Positions 1-8,336 of a stretch of 64,000 nucleotides of DNA are shown here, piece by piece. Under the pieces are notes generated by a model that was given only the letters and a program-made list of their open reading frames with translations, ran no database searches and was not told the origin of the DNA. The stretch comes from Streptomyces sp. CB01881 (lineage in GTDB: Bacteria; Actinomycetota; Actinomycetes; Streptomycetales; Streptomycetaceae): NCBI RefSeq assembly GCF_002953255.1, contig NZ_CP026498.1, forward strand, positions 4,811,232 through 4,875,231, written 5' to 3'. The position numbers and the translations under genes were made by a program. How positions within the stretch are numbered: position 1 is the stretch's first letter; every line of letters starts with the position of its first letter.

Positions 1-1
1 G

Positions 2-868
2 GGCTCCGGCGTGCCGGTGCTGGGCGCGGTGCGGCGCTCGGCGGCGGTCGCCACGCCGTCCCGCCACCTCGGCCTGATCCCGGCCGTGGAGCGCTCGGCG
101 GAGGCCCTGAAGGCCGTGGCCGACATGGGTGCGCTGGTCGCCGCCTCGGTGGACCTGGACGCGGTGCTGGCGCTGGCCCGGACCGCTCCCCCGCTGGACG
201 CCACGCCCTGGGACGCGGCCGCCGAGGTCGCCCCGGTCCCCGGCGCGCCCCGGATCGCGGTGGCTGGCGGCGCCGCGTTCTCGTTCTCGTACGCCGAGAA
301 CGCCGAGCTGCTCACCGCGGCCGGCGCCGAGGTGGTCCCGTTCGACCCGCTGCACGCCGACGGGCTGCCCGCGGGCACGGCCGGCCTGGTGATCGGCGGC
401 GGCTTCCCCGAGCTGTACGTCCGGGAACTGAGCGCGAACGCGCAACTGCGCACGGCGATCGCCGCGTTCGCCGCGTCGGGCGCGCCGATCGCCGCCGAGT
501 GCGCCGGACTGCTCTACCTCGGGCGGGAGTTGGACGGCCTGCCGATGTGCGGCGTACTGGACACGTCGGCCCGGATGACCGAGCGGCTGACCCTCGGGTA
601 CCGCGAGGCCGTGGCACTGCACGACTCGCCGCTGGCGCCGGCCGGCACCCGGCTGCGCGGGCACGAGTTCCACCGCACGGCCTGCGAGCCGGCGGCGGGC
701 GAGCGGCCCGCCTGGGGCTGGCGGCTTCCGGCCGGACCGCACACCGAGGGTTTCGCCAGCGGCACTCTCGGCAACGTTCACGCTTCGTATCTGCACCTGC
801 ACTGGGCGGGATCCCCGCAGCTCGCCGCTTCGTTCGCGGCGGCGGCCGCGGCGCACCGGGCGGGCTGA
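2..868 (+). CDS. cobB: Cobyrinate a,c-diamide synthase, C-terminal part (start lies upstream of window)
   Basis: Uses ATP and glutamine to amidate the a and c carboxylates of the corrin ring during adenosylcobalamin synthesis in the cytoplasm. The frame is open from base 2, so the N-terminal ATP-binding domain is mostly missing. What remains is its end (LGAVRR, HLGLIPAVE) followed by a class I glutamine amidotransferase domain with GGGFPELY, the presumed nucleophile Cys in AAECAGLLYLG and a late His in GNVHASYLHLH. The TGA at 866-868 ends it. About 18 kb downstream the same pathway resumes with cbiG and cobC, so the cob genes are not contiguous here. CbiA and CobB are the two names for this enzyme in the anaerobic and aerobic routes; I cannot tell them apart from this fragment. 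Confidence 0.93.
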   Translation, partial: GSGVPVLGAVRRSAAVATPSRHLGLIPAVERSAEALKAVADMGALVAASVDLDAVLALARTAPPLDATPWDAAAEVAPVPGAPRIAVAGGAAFSFSYAENAELLTAAGAEVVPFDPLHADGLPAGTAGLVIGGGFPELYVRELSANAQLRTAIAAFAASGAPIAAECAGLLYLGRELDGLPMCGVLDTSARMTERLTLGYREAVALHDSPLAPAGTRLRGHEFHRTACEPAAGERPAWGWRLPAGPHTEGFASGTLGNVHASYLHLHWAGSPQLAASFAAAAAAHRAG

Positions 869-1074
869 GCGGAACCGACGGGCCTTCGGGTCTGGTGCTT
901 TCCCCGTCCGGAGCGTCAGAATAGGGACTGATAACCGCATATCGCCCATTTCGCAACCGGCCCCGGCCAGACCCGACCGCCCCTTGGCGAGCCGACCGAT
1001 TGCCGGCGACCGCCCACCCGACGGGGCCGCCGACGGCGCCCCCGGGAGTGGGCTGGCTCGAAGGAGCCGTCACG

Positions 1075-2529
1075 ATGCGTCACACCTTAACCCCGCTGCA
1101 TCACCGTCCCCACGACGACCGCCATCCCTGCCCGGTGCCGATGTCACCCAAGGCCTTCGCCCAACTCCGCGCCCGCTACCAGGACCTCGTCGAGAACCGG
1201 CGGCTGCCGGCGGACGTCACGTTCGAGCAGTACTACTACGTCTGGCGCTCCCGGCGGCGCGGCGAGAACGTCATCGGCCTCGACGACGGCGCCGTCCGTC
1301 CCGGCCCCAGCACCGGGGCCCAGCTGATCACCCGTCCGGCCAAGCAGCTGAGGGGCGAGATCCGCACCCTCGTCCTGCTGGTCGACTTCCCCGACCTCCC
1401 GCACAGCCCCGACCACACCGTCGGCCACTACGAGCAGATGCTGTTCAGCGCCGACACCTTCGCCACCGGCTCGATGCGCGACTTCTACCACCGGGTGAGC
1501 GGCTTCGACCCGGCCAATCCGGCCGCCGGCGGCATCGACGTCCAGGGCGAGGTGCACGGCTGGCTCCGGCTGCCGCACCCGCTCTCCTTCTACGCCGACG
1601 ACCAGTCCGGCATGGGCAACCCGCCCCGCAACTCGCAGGGCCTGGCAGCCGACGCCCTGGCACTCGCCCACGACGAGGGCATCGACTTCACCGCCGGCTT
1701 CGACGCGCTCGGCGAGCACCTCGTCACCGCGCTGTTCATCGTCCACGCGGGCGCCGGCGCCGAACAGACCGGGCAGCCGGGCGACATCTGGAGCCTCAAG
1801 TGGAACCCGCCCGACGTGCACGGCGTCGAGGTCGCGCCCAACCTGCGGGTCCAGACCTTCCTGACCGTCCCCGAGGACTGCGCGGTCGGCGTCTGCGCCC
1901 ACGAGTGGGGCCACCTGGCCGCCCGCTGGGCCGACTTCTACGACACCGGCTCCATCCAGGCGACCACCTCCAACGGCCTCGGCAACTACTGCCTGATGGC
2001 GGCCGGGTCCTGGGGCAACGACGGGATCACCCCGGCCTTCCCGAACGGCATGCTCCGGATGTTCCACGGCTGGACCGTCCCCCAGGAGGTCGCCGGCACC
2101 ACCCACGGCATCGTGCTGCGGCCCGTCGCCGAGGGCGGCGACCTGCTGTTCGTCCGCAACCCCCAGCGGATGAAGGAGAGCCAGTACGTCATCGTCGAGT
2201 ACCGCCGCAAGCGCGGCCAGGACAGCTTCCTGCCCGACGAGGGCATCGCCGCCTACGTGGTGGACGAGGCCATCGACAACGTCAACGACGAACACCACCT
2301 CGCCATCGAGCTGATGCAGGCCGACGGACGGCGCGACCTCGCGAAGATCTTCGGCACCGGCAACCGCGGCGACCGGACCGACCTCTACCCGGCGCTCGGC
2401 AACAGCAGCATCGGACAGCACACCGTCCCGCCGCTCAACGAGGCGGACGGCACCTGGACCGGCATCACCCTCGACATCGCCGGTACGGCGGGGGCGGACC
2501 AGATGCAGGTGGACGTGACCATCGAGTGA
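1075..2529 (+). CDS. M6-type (immune inhibitor A-like) metalloprotease
   Basis: A 484-residue protein with the zinc-binding motif HEWGH at about residues 276-280, within [16 protein letters not shown]. This is the HExxH arrangement of M6 peptidases related to immune inhibitor A and VEN. A conserved LVLLVDFPD segment about 80 residues in and the [15 protein letters not shown] stretch after the active site also fit the family. The start is the ATG at 1075, preceded by AAGGAG at 1061-1066; an in-frame ATG at 1000 lacks a ribosome site. Family members are normally exported, but the N-terminus here (rich in His, Pro and Arg) has no hydrophobic core that would make a signal peptide. It may be cytoplasmic or use another export route. 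No linked partner gene is obvious. Confidence 0.82.
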   Translation: MRHTLTPLHHRPHDDRHPCPVPMSPKAFAQLRARYQDLVENRRLPADVTFEQYYYVWRSRRRGENVIGLDDGAVRPGPSTGAQLITRPAKQLRGEIRTLVLLVDFPDLPHSPDHTVGHYEQMLFSADTFATGSMRDFYHRVSGFDPANPAAGGIDVQGEVHGWLRLPHPLSFYADDQSGMGNPPRNSQGLAADALALAHDEGIDFTAGFDALGEHLVTALFIVHAGAGAEQTGQPGDIWSLKWNPPDVHGVEVAPNLRVQTFLTVPEDCAVGVCAHEWGHLAARWADFYDTGSIQATTSNGLGNYCLMAAGSWGNDGITPAFPNGMLRMFHGWTVPQEVAGTTHGIVLRPVAEGGDLLFVRNPQRMKESQYVIVEYRRKRGQDSFLPDEGIAAYVVDEAIDNVNDEHHLAIELMQADGRRDLAKIFGTGNRGDRTDLYPALGNSSIGQHTVPPLNEADGTWTGITLDIAGTAGADQMQVDVTIE

Positions 2530-2682
2530 GGCCCGCGGACCCGGGCCCGCGCCGGCGGACCCGGGCCCACGCCAGGAGGACGCCTCCGGGCGCGGGCGCC
2601 GGCGCGGCGACCCGCCGAACCGGCCCTGGCGGACGTGCGGTTGACTGGCCACCAGTACCCCCGAGCGGAGAGGCACACTCCA
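2530..2682 (+). other. Intergenic segment before the OsmC gene
   Basis: This gap contains two near-identical tracts, GGACCCGGGCCCGCGCC and GGACCCGGGCCCACGCC, around 2538-2574, a local duplication of about 20 bp. A GCGGAGAGG stretch 10-18 bases before the OsmC ATG may serve as its ribosome site. I see no clear promoter hexamers. Confidence 0.35.
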
Positions 2683-3156
2683 ATGGCCAGGCTGCACACG
2701 TACACCGCCGAGATCACCTGGACCGGCAACCGGGGCACCGGCACCAGCGACTACCGCTCGTACGAGCGCTCCCACGAGGTGGCCGGCGAGGGACTCCCGA
2801 CCATCCCGGGCTCGTCCGACCCCGCCTTCCGCGGCGACCCGGCCCGCTGGAACCCCGAGCAGCTCCAACTCGCCGCACTCTCCCAGTGCCACATGCTGTC
2901 GTACCTGCACCAGTGCGCGGTGAACGGCGTCGTGGTGACGTCCTACGTGGACCGCCCGCTCGGCACCATGGAGGAGACGGCGGGCGGAGGGCACTTCACC
3001 GAGGCGGTGCTGCGGCCCCGGATCGAGGTCGCCTCGGAGGAGATGACGGAGAAGGCGCTCGCCCTGCACGACGACGCGCACCGGGCGTGCTTCATCGCCG
3101 CCTCGGTGAACTTCCCGGTGCGGCACGAGGCCGTGGTGACGGTCGCCGCCTCGTAA
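2683..3156 (+). CDS. OsmC family peroxidase-like protein
   Basis: OsmC/Ohr proteins reduce organic hydroperoxides in the cytoplasm with a pair of cysteines. This 157-residue protein has Cys69 (in ALSQCHMLSYL) and Cys136 (in HRACFIAASVNFPV), 67 residues apart, close to the spacing of the reactive pair in E. coli OsmC (66). The family phrase NPEQLQLAALSQC is present. Cys78 is an extra cysteine. The start MARLHTYTAEITW at 2683 matches the family N-terminus better than the ATG at 2635. No OhrR/MarR repressor is adjacent, so regulation is not visible here. Confidence 0.88.
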   Translation: MARLHTYTAEITWTGNRGTGTSDYRSYERSHEVAGEGLPTIPGSSDPAFRGDPARWNPEQLQLAALSQCHMLSYLHQCAVNGVVVTSYVDRPLGTMEETAGGGHFTEAVLRPRIEVASEEMTEKALALHDDAHRACFIAASVNFPVRHEAVVTVAAS

Positions 3157-3207
3157 GCCCTACGCCTCCCGCCGCATGGCCCCACACACGGCGGCAACCG
3201 GGTGAAG

Positions 3208-3238
3208 GGCCCGCGCGGGCGGTCTGGGCGCGCGGGCC
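3208..3238 (+). terminator. Hairpin between the OsmC and dacB genes
   Basis: A perfect 10-bp stem (GGCCCGCGCG at 3208-3217 with its complement at 3229-3238) encloses an 11-base loop, about 50 bp after the OsmC stop. There is no U-tract, as is usual in very GC-rich actinobacteria. Confidence 0.5.
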
Positions 3239-3305
3239 GGGCGGTATCGCTTCTGGGCCGAGCAGTCGTCAGGGCGGCCGCTGTCCGCCCGGAAGAGGTG
3301 GGTCC

Positions 3306-4904
3306 ATGAGATCGAGAGCGCTTGCGCGAGGTTGGCGTGCCGTGGCCGCCGTCGTCACCGCGACGGCGGCCACCGTCGTGCCCGTCGGAACGGCGGGGGC
3401 GGCGCCGCGGCACCAGGACGGGCTGAGCCCCGACATCCTGGCGATCATGGACAAGCCGGCCTACGAGCACGCGCAGTGGGGGCTGCTGGAGATCGACGAC
3501 ACGACCGGGGAGGTGATCCACTCCCAGTACCCGAACCAGTTCTTCATCCCCGGTTCGACGGCCAAGCTGGTCAGCGTCTCGGGCACCTGGCACGCGCTCG
3601 GCGGGGAGCACCGGTTCACCACCCCCGTGCAGGCCGTCGGCAGCCGCAGCGGGTCGGTGCTGGACGGCACGCTGGCCCTGGTCGCGCAGGGCGACCTCAC
3701 CATGGGCGGCCGGACCAAGCCGGACGGCTCCGTCGACTTCACCCCGATCGACCACACCTACGCCAACGACCTCCCCGGCGCCACGCTCACACCCGAGAAC
3801 CCGCTCGCCGGGCTGGACGGGATCGCCGGCCAGGTGCGCGCGTCGGGCATCACCGAGGTCCACGGGGACGTCGCGGTCGACCCCCGGCTCTTCGCGCCCG
3901 ACGCCGGACTGGACCCGACCCCGACCCCTCTGATCATCAACGACAACCTCATCGACCTGCTGACCACCGCCACCACCCCCGGTCAGCCGGCGCAGCTCAG
4001 CTGGCGGCCGCAGGTCGCGCCGTACCAGGTGGAGTCGACGGTGCAGACGGTCGCGGCGGGCGGTACGACCAGCATCGACGTCTCCGCCTCGCCGGACGGC
4101 ACCCACATCACCCTGTCGGGCACCATTGCGGCCGACGCCCAGCCGACGCTGCGGGTCTCCCAGGTCCAGGACCCGAACGCCTTCGGGCGCACCGCGCTGA
4201 TCGAGGCGCTCGCCCGGGCCGGCGTCACCGTCACCGCCCCGCCGACCGGACCGAACCCGGTCGGCCTGCTTCCGGACTCCTACGACGGCACGCAGCGCGT
4301 CGCCGCGTACGTCTCCCCCGTCTACGCCGAGTACGCGCGGCTGATCCTGAAGGTCAGCCACAACCTCGGGGCCAACCTCGGGATCTGCCTGATGGCCGTC
4401 ACGACCGGCAGCCACCAGTGCGAGGACGGCTTCGCCGTCCTCAGGGACTTCCTGATCCAGGCCGGGATCGACCCGACCAAGGTGCAGCTGCTCGACGGGC
4501 GCGGCGGCAACCCGGTGGACCGGGTCACGCCCGATGTGGAGAACGAGATCCTGCACTACTGGCAGGGGACGCCCGAGGCGACCCGCTTCCGGGAGGCGCT
4601 GCCGATCCTCGGGGTGGACGGCTCACTGGCCTTCGCCTGCGCGGGCTGCCCCACCTGCCCGGGCAAGGGCAAGGTGTGGGCCAAACCCGGCACCGTGGCC
4701 GGCTTCGACGCCGTCAACCAGCGGCTCGCCATCGGCGCCGAGACGCTCGGCGGCTACCTCGACGCGGGCCACGGCCGGCTGCACACCTTCTACCTGGCCG
4801 TGAACGGCGCCTCGACGCAGGACATCAACACCTTCTTCGACGTCGTCAACGACCTGAACCGGATCGCCGGCCTCCTCCAGGAGCAGGCGGAGGCGCGCTC
4901 CTGA
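3306..4904 (+). CDS. dacB: D-alanyl-D-alanine carboxypeptidase/endopeptidase, PBP4 (peptidase S13) type
   Basis: A 532-residue secreted penicillin-binding protein that trims peptidoglycan peptides outside the membrane. An N-terminal signal sequence (basic start, Ala/Val-rich core, cleavage probably near AGAAPRH around residues 30-36) is followed by the S13 motifs: S84-T-A-K87 in IPGSTAKLVS, the SxN motif in KVSHNLGANLG, and a KTG-box variant K460-P-G-T in WAKPGTVAGFD. The start ATG follows GAAGAGGTGG. An unusual CxxCxxC cluster (CAGCPTC, about residues 445-451) lies just before the KTG-box, with two more Cys near residues 365-380, suggesting disulfides in the exported domain. Monocistronic and followed by a strong terminator. 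Confidence 0.93.
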   Translation: MRSRALARGWRAVAAVVTATAATVVPVGTAGAAPRHQDGLSPDILAIMDKPAYEHAQWGLLEIDDTTGEVIHSQYPNQFFIPGSTAKLVSVSGTWHALGGEHRFTTPVQAVGSRSGSVLDGTLALVAQGDLTMGGRTKPDGSVDFTPIDHTYANDLPGATLTPENPLAGLDGIAGQVRASGITEVHGDVAVDPRLFAPDAGLDPTPTPLIINDNLIDLLTTATTPGQPAQLSWRPQVAPYQVESTVQTVAAGGTTSIDVSASPDGTHITLSGTIAADAQPTLRVSQVQDPNAFGRTALIEALARAGVTVTAPPTGPNPVGLLPDSYDGTQRVAAYVSPVYAEYARLILKVSHNLGANLGICLMAVTTGSHQCEDGFAVLRDFLIQAGIDPTKVQLLDGRGGNPVDRVTPDVENEILHYWQGTPEATRFREALPILGVDGSLAFACAGCPTCPGKGKVWAKPGTVAGFDAVNQRLAIGAETLGGYLDAGHGRLHTFYLAVNGASTQDINTFFDVVNDLNRIAGLLQEQAEARS

Positions 4905-4923
4905 CGCGCCGCCGCCGAACGAC

Positions 4924-4962
4924 GAGGGCCCCTGGAAACCGCCTCGGTTTCCAGGGGCCCTC
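4924..4962. terminator. Strong bidirectional terminator between dacB and the tetR gene
   Basis: A perfect 17-bp inverted repeat (4924-4940 with 4946-4962) and a 5-base loop lie between two convergent genes, 20 bp after the dacB stop and 15 bp from the end of the TetR gene. Confidence 0.88.
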
Positions 4963-4977
4963 GCTCTGCGGCCGGCT

Positions 4978-5703
4978 TCAGCCCCGGTCGGCCAGCGGGG
5001 TGACCCCGTCCAGGATGCGCTCCAGGCCGAAGTCGAGCGGGTCGCCGCCCTGGGGCGCGAAGCCCCCGGCGGCGAGGGTGGCGCTGAGCGCGGGGAACCG
5101 GTGCCCGTGGCGCTCCAGGACCTCTCCGGCGAGCCGGTTCCACTCCTCGCCGCCCTCCTCGTCCGCGTCGGCGAGCTGCTGGGCGAGGTTGCGGATGTGG
5201 CCGATGATCAGCAGCACGGTGTCGTGCCGCTGCACCGCGGAGAGTCCGGTGGGGGCCAGGGCGGCCAACGCGGCGTCCATCCAGGCGAGCTGGTTGGGCC
5301 CCATGAGCTGCCGGCGCATGCCGGTGGCCGCCAGGATCCAGGGGTGGCGGCGGTACAGCGCCCAGCACTGGCGGGCCCATTCGGTCATCCGGGGGCGCCA
5401 GCCGTCCTGGTGGCCGATGGCCTCGGGGGGCGCGCCGAGGGCGGAGTCGACCATCAGGTCGACCAGCTCGGCCTTGCCGGGGAAGTACCGGTACAACGCC
5501 ATGGTGGTGACGCCGAGTTCGGCGGCGACCCGCTGCATGGAGACCGCGTCCAGGCCCTCCGCGTCGGCGATCCGGACGGCACCGTCGACGATGCGCCCGG
5601 CGGTCAGCGAGGGCTTCGGCCCGCGACGGGGCTGGTCCTGCTCGCCCCACAGCAGCGCCAGGCTCGCCTTCGGGTCGCGCTTCTTCTCCCGGCTCCCGGC
5701 CAT
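4978..5703 (-). CDS. TetR/AcrR family repressor, divergent from the alpha/beta hydrolase
   Basis: A 241-residue one-component repressor. The DNA-binding helix-turn-helix is near residues 30-75 (IVDGAVRIADAEGLDAVSMQ then RVAAELGVTTMALYRYFPGK), and the rest resembles the TetR class C-terminal ligand domain. The start ATG at 5703 has GAGGAGG about 6 bases upstream; a longer frame up to 5823 would run through its own promoter region. The palindrome at 5809-5823 lies between this gene and the divergent hydrolase, so autoregulation and control of the hydrolase are likely. The ligand is unknown. Confidence 0.88.
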   Translation of the reverse strand: MAGSREKKRDPKASLALLWGEQDQPRRGPKPSLTAGRIVDGAVRIADAEGLDAVSMQRVAAELGVTTMALYRYFPGKAELVDLMVDSALGAPPEAIGHQDGWRPRMTEWARQCWALYRRHPWILAATGMRRQLMGPNQLAWMDAALAALAPTGLSAVQRHDTVLLIIGHIRNLAQQLADADEEGGEEWNRLAGEVLERHGHRFPALSATLAAGGFAPQGGDPLDFGLERILDGVTPLADRG

Positions 5704-5789
5704 GCGGGTCCTCCTCGGTGGTTCCGGTGGTGCTTCTCGGCGGTTCTGGTGGTGCTTCCCGGCGTCCGGGCGGTGCTCCCGGTGGGCGA

Positions 5790-5823
5790 TTGACGCCCCC
5801 TCGGAACTGTGTATAACATACAC
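5790..5823 (+). promoter_or_regulatory. Hydrolase promoter overlapped by a TetR-type operator
   Basis: TTGACG at 5790-5795 and TATAAC at 5812-5817, 16 bases apart, form a good housekeeping-type promoter for the gene at 5862. The -10 box lies inside the perfect palindrome GTGTAT-AAC-ATACAC (5809-5823), an arrangement expected for repression by steric block. A related half-site, ATACACAG, occurs just downstream. The divergent TetR gene is the obvious candidate repressor. Confidence 0.72.
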
Positions 5824-5861
5824 TCAATTGCGTAACCGATACACAGTTCAGGGGAGTAACC

Positions 5862-6944
5862 GTGATCGCCGCCGTTCTCATCGCCTCCGCCGCCGTCGCC
5901 ACGCCCGTCGCCGGCGCCCTGGGTCACCGCCGCCTCAAGCAGGCCGCCGGCGCCCGCCTCCTGCGGATCGACACGCCGAACGGCATCGACGAGCAGGGCT
6001 TCGTCCGCATCGGCGGCATCGAGCAGTGGATCTCCGTCCGCGGCGAGGACCGCGACAACCCGGTGATGCTGGAGATCCACGGCGGGCCCGGCGCCTCCAA
6101 CGCGATCTACGGACCGCGCACCCGGGCCTGGGAGAAGCACTTCACCGTCGTCCGCTGGGACATGCGCGGCACCGGCAAGACCCTCGGCCGCTCCGGCGCC
6201 GACGGCCAGGGCGAACTGAGCTTCGCCCGGATGTACGCGGACGCCGTCGAGGTCACCGACCATGTGCGCACCCGGCTCGGCGTCGACCAGGTCGTCCTGG
6301 TCGCCAACTCCTTCGGCAGCACCTTCGGACTGCGCCTGGCCCGCCAGTACCCCGACCGCTACAGCGCCTACGTCGGCACCGACCAGAACATCCACGACGC
6401 CGGCCGCGACACCACCGACCACCTCGCCCTGCTGGCCCGACTGCACGCCGCCGGCAAGCGCAAGGAGATCGCCGCCGTCGAGGAGATCGGCCCCGACCCG
6501 CGGACCTGGACCGCCGAGCAGCACGGCGCCTACTCCAAGATCGTCGCCACCACCGACCCGCTGACCTTCCGGACCATGAAGTCCGTGGTCATGAAGTCGC
6601 TCTGGCTCTCCCCGCTGCACACCCTCGGCGAGCTGGGCACCCTCGGCAAGGGCATGAAGCTCTCCGAGCAGATCCTCCCCGCCACCGCAGGCTTCGACGA
6701 CTGGGCCGACGGCACCTGCTTCGACCTGCCGTTCTTCGTCTTCCAGGGCGACCAGGACGTCCTCACCCCGACCGACCGCGCGAAGCGCTTCCACGACGAC
6801 GTCCAGGCCCCGGTCAAGGACTTCGCCCTCATCGAGGACGCCGCCCACTTCGCGTCGTTCCGCCGCCCCGACCGGTTCCTCGACCTGATGCTGACCAAGG
6901 TGCGGCCGGTCGTCACCGGTGGCCTCCGGGCCTCCTGCCGGTGA
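5862..6944 (+). CDS. Alpha/beta hydrolase, proline iminopeptidase-like
   Basis: A 360-residue alpha/beta-fold hydrolase. It has the oxyanion-hole motif HGGPG (in LEIHGGPGAS), WDMRGTGKT, a nucleophile elbow NSFG (in LVANSFGSTFGL, a variant of GxSxG with Ala for the first Gly), a late acidic residue in FQGDQDVLTP and the catalytic His in EDAAHFASF. HGGPG and DMRGTG are typical of prolyl aminopeptidases (S33), but the substrate cannot be named. The first 20 residues are hydrophobic and may be a membrane anchor or signal. GTG start with AGGGGAG upstream. Probably induced when the divergent TetR repressor binds its ligand. Confidence 0.85.
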   Translation: MIAAVLIASAAVATPVAGALGHRRLKQAAGARLLRIDTPNGIDEQGFVRIGGIEQWISVRGEDRDNPVMLEIHGGPGASNAIYGPRTRAWEKHFTVVRWDMRGTGKTLGRSGADGQGELSFARMYADAVEVTDHVRTRLGVDQVVLVANSFGSTFGLRLARQYPDRYSAYVGTDQNIHDAGRDTTDHLALLARLHAAGKRKEIAAVEEIGPDPRTWTAEQHGAYSKIVATTDPLTFRTMKSVVMKSLWLSPLHTLGELGTLGKGMKLSEQILPATAGFDDWADGTCFDLPFFVFQGDQDVLTPTDRAKRFHDDVQAPVKDFALIEDAAHFASFRRPDRFLDLMLTKVRPVVTGGLRASCR

Positions 6945-6947
6945 ACG

Positions 6948-6984
6948 CCGATGCCCCGGCCACGACGGGCGGACGGGGCATCGG
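6948..6984 (+). terminator. Hairpin after the alpha/beta hydrolase
   Basis: An 11-bp perfect stem (CCGATGCCCCG at 6948-6958 with 6974-6984) and a 15-base loop immediately follow the hydrolase stop codon. Confidence 0.6.
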
Positions 6985-6995
6985 GTCGGCGCGGA

Positions 6996-7041
6996 CGCCG
7001 GACCTTCTGCGGTGCGGGCGCCGGACCGCCTGCGGTGCGGG
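6996..7041. repeat. Two tandem 23-bp direct repeats
   Basis: CGCCGGACCTTCTGCGGTGC and its neighbour repeat with a 23-bp period (6996-7018 and 7019-7041) and two mismatches. They lie upstream of the gene at 7145, just before a possible -10 box TAGCGT near 7058. Their role is unknown. Confidence 0.6.
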
Positions 7042-7144
7042 CACCCACAGGCGGGGCTAGCGTGGAAACGGCCCTTGCGGCAGGGCCACGCCGTCCTCTT
7101 CGCGGCGAAGCCCGTGCCTGTTCACCCGCCAAGGGAGGACTGCC

Positions 7145-8260
7145 GTGACCAGTCAGTTCACCATCGAGACCGCCGACGACTCCGGCAACGTGCTCGGACA
7201 GTCCTTCCTCACCCTGGACGGCAGCGGCGAGCCCGCCGTCGTCTACCTCGCCCGGAAGCAGAACCGCAACGCCGTCATGGTCGCGCGCAGGCAGAACGGC
7301 CAGTGGACGCACGAGGACACCGGAGGCGCCGGCCTGGACGACGGTGCGCGGATCAGCATCGGGATCGATTCCCACGACGTCCCGCACCTCGCCTACACGG
7401 ACGGCCGCACCACCCACGCGGTCCACGCCGTCCGAACCGGTGGCACCTGGTCGTTCGAGGAGGTCCCCACCGGGGGCGGGATCTTCTTCAACGGCGTCAG
7501 CAATGTCTCCATGCAGCTCTACCGGCGCCTGGGAACGGGCCTGGGGGCCGACCCCGGCTGGTTCGACATGCCGGCCATCGCCTACCGCGACGCCCATCCG
7601 GACGACCACCTGGTCGTCGCGCTGAAGCCCAACAACGGCCCGTGGCAGTTCAGTACGGCCGACCCGTCACCCAGCGCGACGAGGACCGGCGTCTCGCTGG
7701 CCTACGACAGCAGCGACTCCCTCACGATCGCCTACGTCGTCGGCGTCAACGACGGCACCGACCCCTTCCCCGAGCCGCTCAAGCTGGCGTCGGTCAAGCC
7801 CACGGTGGTGGAGGGCGATCCCCCGTGGCCGCCCCCGGAGTTCACCAGCACGGTGATCGACCACTCCGTCCGCGGCGTCGAGAGCGTCTCCATGGCCCGC
7901 GGCACCTTCTTCCACATGCTGGTGGCGTACGCCGACCGCCACGAGGGCTACGTCAAGGCCTGGGTCAAGAGCTTCGGCGAGTTGGCCCCGGCCATCGAGC
8001 TGGTCGCCCGGGGCAACGGCTCCAAGGGCCCCCGGCGTCCCGCGGCGGCCGCCGGCCCCGGGGACAACCTCTTCATCGCCTACCTCGACAACGGCCAGGT
8101 CATGCTCGCCGAGCGCGCGTCCGACCACTCCTGGAACAGCCTGCCGGTGACGACCGGCGACGGCTGGCCCTCCCTGGCGTTCGGCAGCGACGGAACCGCC
8201 CACCTCGCCTACGGCACCGGGAACCTGATGTACGCCCGGAGAACCACCGCCCCCGCCTGA
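7145..8260 (+). CDS. Predicted beta-propeller-like protein of unknown function
   Basis: A 371-residue protein with recurring blade-like units: short phrases such as DGSGEPAVVYLARK, DSHDVPHLAYTDGR, GWFDMPAIAYRD, DSSDSLTIAYVV and GDNLFIAYLDNG recur about every 50-60 residues, each with an h-A-Y core. This pattern fits a six- or seven-bladed propeller of the kind seen in BNR/sialidase-like proteins, but the Asp-box (SxDxGxTW) is not conserved. No signal peptide or membrane segment is visible. GTG start at 7145, preceded by AGGGAGGA. It stands alone, with the next gene on the opposite strand. I cannot assign a function. Confidence 0.65.
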   Translation: MTSQFTIETADDSGNVLGQSFLTLDGSGEPAVVYLARKQNRNAVMVARRQNGQWTHEDTGGAGLDDGARISIGIDSHDVPHLAYTDGRTTHAVHAVRTGGTWSFEEVPTGGGIFFNGVSNVSMQLYRRLGTGLGADPGWFDMPAIAYRDAHPDDHLVVALKPNNGPWQFSTADPSPSATRTGVSLAYDSSDSLTIAYVVGVNDGTDPFPEPLKLASVKPTVVEGDPPWPPPEFTSTVIDHSVRGVESVSMARGTFFHMLVAYADRHEGYVKAWVKSFGELAPAIELVARGNGSKGPRRPAAAAGPGDNLFIAYLDNGQVMLAERASDHSWNSLPVTTGDGWPSLAFGSDGTAHLAYGTGNLMYARRTTAPA

Positions 8261-8336
8261 TCGGCCGACGGGCGGGCGCCATGGGCCGGCCCCGCATCGA
8301 CACGGCCGAGCGGGCGCTCTGAGAGTTGGGCGCTGC

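Noticed and set aside
1144..3126. 660-codon minus-strand frame opposite the protease and OsmC genes
   Set aside because: Antisense shadow rich in Val, Gly, Ala and Asp with no recognisable domain; the plus-strand genes have motifs and ribosome sites.
984..3305. Very long plus-strand open frame across the protease and OsmC region, joined in frame to dacB
   Set aside because: It has the Arg/Pro/Gly-rich composition of an out-of-frame translation of GC-rich DNA, while other frames hold clear protease and OsmC motifs. Only the part from 3306 onward is real (dacB).
5604..6848. 414-codon minus-strand frame opposite the alpha/beta hydrolase
   Set aside because: Low-complexity Gly/Val/Ala/Asp composition and no domain; a shadow of the hydrolase gene.
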